A stretch of 9,329 nucleotides of DNA. Origin: Clostridia bacterium (GTDB lineage Bacteria; Bacillota; Clostridia; Monoglobales; Monoglobaceae). Shown here one piece after another: positions 1-5,630 of the stretch. The notes beneath the pieces were generated by a model. The model ran no database searches. It was given only the letters and a program-made list of their open reading frames with translations, and was not told where the DNA came from. The stretch covers positions 1-9,329 of the forward strand of contig JAFQRU010000033.1 of the NCBI GenBank assembly GCA_017409915.1, written 5' to 3'. A program made the translations under genes and the position numbers. Numbering within the stretch: the first letter of the stretch is position 1; each line of letters opens with the position of its first letter.

Positions 1-66
1 CCCTCGGATTTCCGCAATAGGAATCATAGAAATACCGAAATTATATAGAATTTGTTCTAAGGACAT
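1..66 (-). CDS. Start of a small multidrug export family membrane protein (partial)
   Basis: Reading the minus strand from the ATG at 66-64, 22 codons remain before the window edge: MSLEQILYNFGISMIPIAEI, then RG. The pattern of a short amphipathic start followed by a hydrophobic stretch ending in P-[IV]-x-E-[IL]-R-G is what I recall from the N-terminus of the small multidrug export protein family (COG2426), polytopic membrane proteins of poorly defined substrate. The start is supported by AGGAG on the minus strand (78-74), seven bases before the ATG, and by a well-placed promoter upstream. The rest of the gene lies outside the window. The family assignment rests only on this short motif, so it is tentative, but the existence of the gene start is well supported. 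Confidence 0.55.
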   Translation of the reverse strand, partial: MSLEQILYNFGISMIPIAEIRG

Positions 67-91
67 AATTTTACTCCTAATACTCCAATAT

Positions 92-117
92 AGCATAAGT
101 ATATCATATCTTATGCT
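92..117. promoter_or_regulatory. Inverted repeat overlapping the leftward promoter, possible operator
   Basis: AGCATAAG (92-99) and its exact reverse complement CTTATGCT (110-117) are separated by 10 bases. The right arm lies in the spacer and the left arm overlaps the end of the -10 element and the predicted transcription start, so a dimeric protein bound here would block RNA polymerase. The arms do not match an operator I recognise. Function is inferred from position only. Confidence 0.5.
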
Positions 118-126
118 TTAATTCAA
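98..126 (-). promoter_or_regulatory. Sigma-A type promoter for the leftward exporter-like gene
   Basis: On the minus strand there is TTGAAT (126-121), a 17-base spacer, and TATACT (103-98), preceded by TG one base upstream (extended -10). Just upstream of the -35 on the same strand are two A6 tracts separated by one G (143-131), resembling an UP element. Transcription would begin near 91, giving a leader of about 25 nt that contains the ribosome binding site. Confidence 0.75.
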
Positions 127-187
127 GATGTTTTTTCTTTTTTAAAGACAAATTTAAGGGACGGACAAAAACCGACTAAATTTGACT

Positions 188-215
188 TGCATAAAAGGGC
201 AGAGAATGGTAAAAT
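188..215 (+). promoter_or_regulatory. Probable promoter for the 110-aa gene and recD2
   Basis: TTGCAT (188-193) and TAAAAT (210-215) are separated by 16 bases, and the -10 is preceded by TGG, an extended -10. A better -35 hexamer, TTGACT (182-187), sits six bases further upstream but would give a 22-base spacer. Transcription would start near 222, about 50 nt before the first ATG. Confidence 0.5.
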
Positions 216-231
216 AAAGGTGCACGCTTTT

Positions 232-263
232 CCCTTTTCGGCATAAAATGCTTAGCAAAAGGG
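232..263 (+). promoter_or_regulatory. Leader hairpin reaching the ribosome binding site of the 110-aa gene
   Basis: CCCTTTT (232-238) can pair with AAAAGGG (257-263), with possible wobble extension into G264 and G265. The loop holds a second small stem, GCAT (241-244) with ATGC (248-251). The closing arm abuts the Shine-Dalgarno-like G-rich stretch at 261-270, so the fold could limit ribosome access. It is not a riboswitch class I recognise. Confidence 0.35.
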
Positions 264-272
264 GGAGAGGAA

Positions 273-605
273 ATGCTTGAAACATTTTTGATGACGGTCT
301 TTTGTATTCTGGCGGTTTACGGCGCCGTTAAATTTATATTTTTAGTTTGCAGTTTTTTTATAAATGCCCAGAGCAAAAAAATAAAACGGCACACGGCAAT
401 TTTTCTGAAAAACAACGAAGAAGAGGTCGAAAGTGCTATTCGGGCAATACTTTTGGACCAGACGGAGTTTCGGGGCGATATTATTGCTGTATTAAAAGAC
501 TCAACAGACGGCACAGAGGAAATTTTAAGGCGCCTTTCAAGAGAGAATGAAGCCATTTTGGTTATGACCGAAGAGGAATATATAGATTTTATAAAGGGAA
601 TATAG
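273..605 (+). CDS. Small membrane-anchored protein of unknown function with a glycosyltransferase-2-like segment
   Basis: This 110-aa protein begins with one hydrophobic segment (about residues 4-31, ending in a Cys-Ser-Phe-Phe stretch) followed by a lysine-rich patch (QSKKIKRH), which suggests an N-in membrane anchor with the remainder cytoplasmic. Residues 42-110 are soluble and alternate strand and helix. The segment around residues 70-87 (IIAVLKDSTDGTEEILRRL) resembles the first nucleotide-binding loop of family 2 glycosyltransferases (VDDGSTDGT...IL), but the leading Asp-Asp-Gly is not intact and there is no room for a DXD motif, so catalysis is unlikely. The start is supported by GGAG at 264-267, five bases upstream. 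The stop is 3 nt before recD2, implying co-transcription and probable translational coupling. I do not recognise a named family, and no function is assigned. Confidence 0.8.
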   Translation: MLETFLMTVFCILAVYGAVKFIFLVCSFFINAQSKKIKRHTAIFLKNNEEEVESAIRAILLDQTEFRGDIIAVLKDSTDGTEEILRRLSRENEAILVMTEEEYIDFIKGI

Positions 606-608
606 GGA

Positions 609-2816
609 ATGGAAAACAGAGAGATAAAGATTTCGGGGACAATTGAAGATGTGATTTATTTTAATCCCTCAAACGGCTATGCTGTTTGCGATGTTTCCTC
701 TGAGGGAACTCTTGTTACAATGACGGGGATTATGCCCGACATTTCCGAGGGAGAGAGGATTGAAGCCATAGGCGCATATAAAACCCATCCCGAATACGGG
801 GAGCAGTTTAGCGTAAGCAGTTACGAAAGATATACCCCCTCGGACGAAACAGAGATAGAACATTATCTTTCCTCAGGGGTTTTTCCTTACATAGGACGGG
901 CAACGGCAAGAGCGATTGTTGATAAGTTCGGCAAGGATTCTCTTAATATAATCGAGAATGAGCCAATGAGCCTTTTGGGAATAAAGGGCTTAAACGAAAG
1001 CAGAATACAGGAAATCCATCAGGCGTCAATGAGCCAGACAAGTATGAAAGAGCTTAATATGTTCTTCCAGAAATTCGGGATTTCCCTTACCTATTCGGCA
1101 AAGGTCTATATGTTTTTCGGTATGAATGCCATACATATAATAAGAGAGAATCCTTATGCCCTTTGCGAATTCATAAGCGGAATTACTTTTGAAATTTCAG
1201 ATAAAATCGGTCTTGAAATCGGTTTCCCTAAAAACCACAGATTCAGGATTATTGCGGCGATTCGGAGCACCCTGAGAAATAATGCCTACTTAGGCGGGCA
1301 CACATATCTTCCCGCACAGATGCTTGTGGGACAAGTTTCCCTTATGGCAGATATCGGCGCAAGAGAAGTTGAGGATGCCATTGCGGAAATGCTTCTTTCG
1401 GGCCAGCTTATAAAGGAAAACACAGGGGACTTTGACGGGATATATCTTGACGAGTTTTATCAGTCGGAGTGTTATGTTGCGAAACGGCTAAAAACCTTGT
1501 CGGGAGTGATTTTTGACACCAAAAACGGCGAGGAAGAAAGATATATTGAAAAGTTCGAAAAGTCGGAGGGGATAACCCTGGCAGACAGCCAGAGGGAAGC
1601 AATTCTTGCCTCTTTGGAAAATTCGGTTATGGTTATAACAGGCGGACCGGGAACAGGAAAAACCACCATAACAAAGGGCATAATTGATGTTATGCAGAGA
1701 ATGGGGAAAAAGGTGGCGCTGACCGCCCCTACGGGAAGAGCGGCAAAGCGCATGACGGAAATTTCGGGTCTTGAAGCAAAGACAATCCACCGCCTTTTAG
1801 AGTGCAAACCGGGGGACGATAAATCTCCTTATTCCTTTGGCAAAAACGAAAACAACCCCTTAGACTGCGATGTTTTAATAGTGGACGAGGTTTCTATGGT
1901 GGATATAACTCTTATGGAGGCCCTCTTAAAAGCATTCCCTACGGGAGCAAGGCTTGTCTTGGTGGGAGATGCGGATCAGCTTCCATCTGTCGGAGCGGGA
2001 AATGTTTTAAGGGACATAATTGAGAGCGACAGTTTTGTCTGTATAAAACTCACGGAGATTTTCCGTCAGGCAAGGGAGAGTATGATTGTCGTCAACGCTC
2101 ATAAGATAAACAACGGGGAACACCCCTATTTAAGCGAAAAAGATAACGATTTCTTCTTCCTCCAAAGAGATAGCGCCGAGGAAGTTTGCGAGACCATAAA
2201 AGACCTTTGCAAAAACCGACTCCCTAAATTCTATGGGGTGGACAGTATAAGTCAGATTCAGGTCCTTTGCCCCTCCAAAAAGACGGAGGCAGGGGTGAGA
2301 GTTTTAAATTCTCTCTTACAGGAAGCCTTAAACCCAAAAGATGAGAAAAAGGCGGAGAAACTTCTTCCTCATTGCACCTATCGGGTAGGGGATAAGGTTA
2401 TGAGCATTAAAAATAACTATAACATCCGCTGGGTAAAAACCGACCACAGCGAAGAAGGGGAAGGCGTCTTCAACGGAGATGTTGGCTTTGTTACGGACAT
2501 TGATAACCGTGGCAAGAGAATGACCGTTTGTTATGATGACAGAACTGCGGTTTATGAATTTTCTCAGCTTGACGAGATTGAACACGCCTTTGCAATAACT
2601 GTTCATAAAAGCCAGGGAAGCGAGTTTGACATCGTTATAATTCCTGTCTGGGATGTCCCAAGACCTTTAATGGCGCGCAACCTTTTATATACTGCTATAA
2701 CAAGGGCGAAAAAGGTTGTTGTCTTAGTCGGCAAGGAAGAATTGGTGGCGCAATACGCCGAAAATGAAAGCGTGAGAAGACGATACAGCGGTCTTCGGGA
2801 CAAGCTTTTATTCTAG
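609..2816 (+). CDS. recD2: RecD2 (RecD/TraA-type) ATP-dependent 5'-3' DNA helicase
   Basis: The 735-aa length is typical of RecD2, the superfamily 1B helicase that in Firmicutes works without RecBC in DNA repair and replication-fork maintenance. The N-terminus (about 1-75) fits the OB-like domain, and residues 80-190 fit the helix-hairpin-helix region. The motor is complete: ADSQREAI before motif I, Walker A GGPGTGKTT (345-353), Walker B DEVSM (426-430), motif III GDADQLPSVG (453-462), an EIFRQA motif, VHKSQGSE (665-672) and motif VI LLYTAITRAKK (692-702) with the arginine finger at R699. All key residues are present, so the enzyme should be active. The ATG follows the previous stop by 3 nt, and the nearest Shine-Dalgarno-like site (AGGG, 595-598) is 10 nt upstream inside that gene, consistent with coupling. 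No convincing terminator follows. Confidence 0.95.
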   Translation: MENREIKISGTIEDVIYFNPSNGYAVCDVSSEGTLVTMTGIMPDISEGERIEAIGAYKTHPEYGEQFSVSSYERYTPSDETEIEHYLSSGVFPYIGRATARAIVDKFGKDSLNIIENEPMSLLGIKGLNESRIQEIHQASMSQTSMKELNMFFQKFGISLTYSAKVYMFFGMNAIHIIRENPYALCEFISGITFEISDKIGLEIGFPKNHRFRIIAAIRSTLRNNAYLGGHTYLPAQMLVGQVSLMADIGAREVEDAIAEMLLSGQLIKENTGDFDGIYLDEFYQSECYVAKRLKTLSGVIFDTKNGEEERYIEKFEKSEGITLADSQREAILASLENSVMVITGGPGTGKTTITKGIIDVMQRMGKKVALTAPTGRAAKRMTEISGLEAKTIHRLLECKPGDDKSPYSFGKNENNPLDCDVLIVDEVSMVDITLMEALLKAFPTGARLVLVGDADQLPSVGAGNVLRDIIESDSFVCIKLTEIFRQARESMIVVNAHKINNGEHPYLSEKDNDFFFLQRDSAEEVCETIKDLCKNRLPKFYGVDSISQIQVLCPSKKTEAGVRVLNSLLQEALNPKDEKKAEKLLPHCTYRVGDKVMSIKNNYNIRWVKTDHSEEGEGVFNGDVGFVTDIDNRGKRMTVCYDDRTAVYEFSQLDEIEHAFAITVHKSQGSEFDIVIIPVWDVPRPLMARNLLYTAITRAKKVVVLVGKEELVAQYAENESVRRRYSGLRDKLLF

Positions 2817-2872
2817 CTTTAAAGGTTGTTGTCATATTTTTGTAACCATAAATTAACATAAATAACAAATAA

Positions 2873-2889
2873 AAAGTATTGAATACTTT
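2873..2889. promoter_or_regulatory. 17-bp perfect palindrome over the -35 of the amidase promoter
   Basis: AAAGTATTGAATACTTT is symmetric around G2881, with 8-bp arms. It covers the -35 hexamer (2879-2884) exactly, so it is a good candidate operator. The sequence does not match PerR, Fur, Zur or LexA boxes as I know them. Confidence 0.45.
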
Positions 2890-2907
2890 GTCATTTTATA
2901 GTATATT
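2879..2907 (+). promoter_or_regulatory. Sigma-A type promoter for the SLH amidase gene
   Basis: TTGAAT (2879-2884) and TATATT (2902-2907) are spaced by 17 bases. The predicted start is near 2913-2914, leaving a leader of about 55 nt. The promoter sits in the only sizeable non-coding gap on this strand before the surface-gene run, so it probably drives the amidase, the U32 gene and possibly the large SLH gene. Confidence 0.65.
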
Positions 2908-2914
2908 TATAGTA
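2895..2914 (+). repeat. 9-bp direct repeat with 11-bp period flanking the -10
   Basis: TTTATAGTA occurs at 2895-2903 and again at 2906-2914, so the copies lie about one helical turn apart. The -10 hexamer (2902-2907) bridges them. This could be a tandem binding site for a regulator or simply two overlapping -10-like TATAGT elements. Confidence 0.4.
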
Positions 2915-2951
2915 GTGATATTGTCGGAAAATGTCACCCAAAATCTGTTTT

Positions 2952-2957
2952 AGGAGG
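2952..2957 (+). promoter_or_regulatory. Ribosome binding site that decides the amidase start
   Basis: AGGAGG lies only 2 nt before the ATG at 2960, too close for initiation, and 11 nt before the in-frame ATG at 2969, which is slightly long but workable. I therefore prefer 2969. Both starts leave the signal peptide intact. Confidence 0.6.
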
Positions 2958-2968
2958 ATATGCTGAAA

Positions 2969-4351
2969 ATGATAAAGAAATTTCTTGCTGTGCTTTTGGC
3001 TCTTATTTTGGCGTTCTCCTGCACAAATGTTTTTGGAAAAGAATATCCCGATGTGGAGGAGTTTACCGATGTTTATGATGCGGTTGACTATCTTTCAGAC
3101 ATCGGTGTTATCGCGGGATATGAAGATGGCTTATTCAAGCCTGATCACTATATAACAAGAGGCGAGGCGGCAACCCTCCTTGCAAGAACTCTTGGCTATG
3201 ACGATAGCTATGAGGTAAAGGAAATGCCTTTTACAGATGTTGCATCGGGGTATTGGGCAGAGAGATTTATTTCATATTGTTATGAAGGCGGTCTTGTTAA
3301 CGGGATGAGCGAAGACTCTTTTGAGCCTGCCAACAAAGTTACCCATGCCCAGATAATAAAAATGCTTATATGCGCCGCGGGCCTTGAAGAAGATGCAAAG
3401 GAATACGGCGGAGAAAAATGGTATGACGGATATATCGGAGTTGCAACAGAGCAGGGGATTTTAGGAGAAATAGAATTTTTCCCTGATGACAGTGCTCCAA
3501 GAGGAACGGTTGCGATTTTGGTTTATAACTGTATTATGGAAGGCCTCATCTGTCAGGAAGAGGAAACCGAAGAAGAGGAAGAAACCGAGGGCGAGGAAGG
3601 AACTTCCGAGGAAACCGAAGAAGAAAAGAAAGAGCCTGTCCGAGTAAATAAAGAAGATGTGGTTGAGGCAGTCCGAGTTCCCAGCGACTATGAATTTGCC
3701 GTTGGCCTTGACTATACCCCCGAAATTGATATAGATGATGTTGATTTTTCAGAGATTGAAGATTTACAGATAGACGGCGACCGCCTTATCGTTATTGACC
3801 CTGGCCATAATTTCAGCGGATATGACATCGGCGCTCATAACGAAGAATATGAGCTTTGGGAACAGAACATAACCTGGCCTATTGCCAAAATGCTTGAACT
3901 TAAACTTACGGCTATGGGGTTTGAGGTGGTTATGACAAGAGATGATTACTTCAATAATATAAAGGGCGATTCGGCCATGGAATCTCTTTTAAACCGAGCA
4001 GGAATTGCCAACGGACTTGAAGCGGATTTGTTTATTTCAATTCATTGTAACGCCGGGGGCGGAAAGGGAATTGAAACCTATTGCTATAAAAAAGGAACAA
4101 AGGGCGAAAAGCTTGCCGAGTTTGTTCAAGATGAACTCGCAGAGGGAACAGAGCTTCTTGATCGAGGAACAAAAACTGCAAAATTCGTAGTTTTAATGGA
4201 AACTCTTATGCCTGCAATTCTTGTTGAAACAGGATTTATAGACAACGAAGAAGATTTTGAATATTTAATAGACACAGATGGGCAGAATGCCATTTCCACA
4301 GCTATCGCAAAGGGCGTTTATAACTATGCGAGTGAAATGTGGGGAGAATAG
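2969..4351 (+). CDS. Exported SLH-domain N-acetylmuramoyl-L-alanine amidase (Amidase_3)
   Basis: This enzyme should cleave the bond between N-acetylmuramic acid and L-alanine in peptidoglycan, outside the membrane. From the preferred start (460 aa), residues 1-23 form a signal peptide (Lys-Lys, then a Leu/Ala core). SLH repeats follow at about 27-80, 86-135 and 138-192, expected to bind secondary wall polymer. A Glu-rich linker spans about 197-223, and the catalytic domain covers about 268-457. Zinc ligands are visible as H280 in DPGH, E298 in EQNITWPIA and H359 in SIHCN, and the catalytic Glu is E420 in LVETGFIDN, so the zinc site is complete. The third SLH repeat is degenerate. The U32 gene begins 9 nt after the stop, indicating one transcript. 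An upstream in-frame ATG at 2960 would add three residues. It could act in cell separation, wall turnover or sporulation, and the sequence does not decide which. Confidence 0.92.
   Translation: MIKKFLAVLLALILAFSCTNVFGKEYPDVEEFTDVYDAVDYLSDIGVIAGYEDGLFKPDHYITRGEAATLLARTLGYDDSYEVKEMPFTDVASGYWAERFISYCYEGGLVNGMSEDSFEPANKVTHAQIIKMLICAAGLEEDAKEYGGEKWYDGYIGVATEQGILGEIEFFPDDSAPRGTVAILVYNCIMEGLICQEEETEEEEETEGEEGTSEETEEEKKEPVRVNKEDVVEAVRVPSDYEFAVGLDYTPEIDIDDVDFSEIEDLQIDGDRLIVIDPGHNFSGYDIGAHNEEYELWEQNITWPIAKMLELKLTAMGFEVVMTRDDYFNNIKGDSAMESLLNRAGIANGLEADLFISIHCNAGGGKGIETYCYKKGTKGEKLAEFVQDELAEGTELLDRGTKTAKFVVLMETLMPAILVETGFIDNEEDFEYLIDTDGQNAISTAIAKGVYNYASEMWGE
3560..3624 (+). repeat. Purine-rich repeats encoding the Glu-rich linker of the amidase
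   Basis: A 17-base unit, GAGGAAACCGAAGAAGA, occurs at 3560-3576 and identically at 3608-3624, with a related GAAGAAACCGAGG copy between them. The tract encodes a run of Glu with scattered Thr and Gly. Such repeats can change length by slippage in whole-codon steps, altering the reach of the catalytic domain from the wall anchor. Confidence 0.6.
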
Positions 4352-4360
4352 GATGAAAAT

Positions 4361-5587
4361 ATGAGAAAACCTGAACTTCTCGCTCCTGCGGGAAACCTTG
4401 ACAAACTGAAAATTGCGTTTCTTTACGGCGCCGACGCAGTTTATATCGGCGGAGAGGAATATTCTCTTCGTGTTGCGGCGGATAACTTTACTATGGATGA
4501 AATCCGTCAGGGAGTTGAGTTCGCCCACGAAAGAGGGAAAAAGGTTTATCTTACAGCCAACATTATCCCTCATAACGAGGATTTAAAAGACTTCCGTGAT
4601 TATCTCAGCGAGGCGGTTAAAACAGGAATTGACGCAGTTATTATTTCTGATTTGGGCCTTTTCTCTATTGCAAAGGAAACTTGCCCTGACCTTGAAATCC
4701 ATATAAGCACCCAGGCGAATAATGTGAACTTCGAAAGTGCAAAAATGTGGCACAAGCTGGGGGCAAAGAGAGTTATCCTTGCAAGAGAAATGTCCTTTAA
4801 AGAAATTGCGGAAATCAGGGAAAACACTCCTGATGACTTGGAACTTGAAGCCTTTGTTCACGGGGCAATGTGCATCTCCTATTCCGGAAGATGTCTTTTA
4901 AGCAACTATATGACTAACCGTGACAGCAACTTAGGGGCCTGCTCTCATCCTTGCAGATGGAACTATTATTTAATGGAAGAACAAAGAGAAGGCCAGTATA
5001 TGCCTGTCTTTGAAAACGAGAGAGGAACATTTATATACAACTCGAAAGACTTGTGTATGATTGAGCATATTGATGAACTTATAAAAAGCGGTCTTGACAG
5101 CTTTAAGATTGAGGGCAGAGTTAAGACGGAATATTATCTTGCAACAGTTGTTAAGGCTTATCGTGATGCAATTGATTCATATTTTGAAAATCCCGACGGC
5201 TTTGAATTCAAGCAGGAATGGCTTGACGAACTTTTAAAGGTGAGCCACAGAGGGTATACAACAGGCTTTTATTATAAAAAACCTGACGGGAATGAGCAGA
5301 ATTATGAGACAAGTTCATATATAAGAAATTATGAACTGTCAGGAATTGTCTGCGGATATGATAAGGAGAAAAAACTTCTCTCTGTTGTGCAGAAAAACAG
5401 GTTCTTTAAAGGGGGAGAGGTTGAATTCCTCTGCCCTGACAGACCTTTTATAAAACATAAAATTGAGTATATGACGGACAACGAGGGAAATGAGCTTACC
5501 GTTGCCAACAGGCCTCAGCAGATTGTCCATATCCGATTTGACCACGAGCTTCCCGAAAACAGCATTATGCGTCAGGTCAAAAATTAA
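4361..5587 (+). CDS. U32 'peptidase' family protein, probably an RNA-hydroxylating enzyme (TrhP-like)
   Basis: The 408-aa protein starts with PELLAPAGN and GADAVYIGG, the usual opening of this family, and contains the complete U32 signature, EAFVHGAMC...SGRCLLS (about 163-181). Four cysteine positions, C171, C178, C194 or C198 (in ACSHPCRW) and C232, match in spacing the cysteines that hold a 4Fe-4S cluster in UbiU/UbiV-type relatives. Despite the family name, characterised members (E. coli RlhA and TrhP, B. subtilis YrrN/YrrO) are needed for RNA hydroxylation, the last for 5-hydroxyuridine in tRNA. A TrhP2/YrrO-like role is therefore my best inference, with protease activity less likely. There is no signal peptide, so it is cytosolic. 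It lies between two genes for exported SLH proteins, 9 nt after the amidase stop. AGGA (4350-4353) overlaps that stop and serves as ribosome binding site. Confidence 0.88.
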   Translation: MRKPELLAPAGNLDKLKIAFLYGADAVYIGGEEYSLRVAADNFTMDEIRQGVEFAHERGKKVYLTANIIPHNEDLKDFRDYLSEAVKTGIDAVIISDLGLFSIAKETCPDLEIHISTQANNVNFESAKMWHKLGAKRVILAREMSFKEIAEIRENTPDDLELEAFVHGAMCISYSGRCLLSNYMTNRDSNLGACSHPCRWNYYLMEEQREGQYMPVFENERGTFIYNSKDLCMIEHIDELIKSGLDSFKIEGRVKTEYYLATVVKAYRDAIDSYFENPDGFEFKQEWLDELLKVSHRGYTTGFYYKKPDGNEQNYETSSYIRNYELSGIVCGYDKEKKLLSVVQKNRFFKGGEVEFLCPDRPFIKHKIEYMTDNEGNELTVANRPQQIVHIRFDHELPENSIMRQVKN

Positions 5588-5616
5588 ATTTGTAAATAAT
5601 TAAATCACATATATTT

Positions 5617-5623
5617 AAGGAGG
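5617..5623 (+). promoter_or_regulatory. Strong ribosome binding site of the large SLH gene
   Basis: AAGGAGG is placed seven bases before the ATG at 5631, an ideal arrangement consistent with an abundant surface protein. The 43-base gap after the U32 stop shows neither a credible -35/-10 pair nor a terminator. Confidence 0.85.
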
Positions 5624-5630
5624 CGTAATT

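Noticed and set aside
155..178. GGGACGGACAAAAACCGACT stretch as a dispersed repeat or operator
   Set aside because: No second copy in the window and no clean symmetry.
2799..2840. Possible terminator after recD2 (GACAA at 2799-2803 pairing with TTGTC at 2829-2833, followed by ATATTTTT)
   Set aside because: The stem is only 5 bp with a 25-base loop, far weaker than the terminators at 8507-8586.
3017..3025. Lipobox-like Phe-Ser-Cys in the amidase signal peptide
   Set aside because: The -2 position is Phe, which does not fit lipoprotein processing. Cleavage near Val-Phe-Gly is more likely.
5588..5630. Promoter between the U32 gene and the large SLH gene (TATATT at 5610-5615)
   Set aside because: No -35 lies at suitable spacing, and the start would fall in the ribosome binding site.
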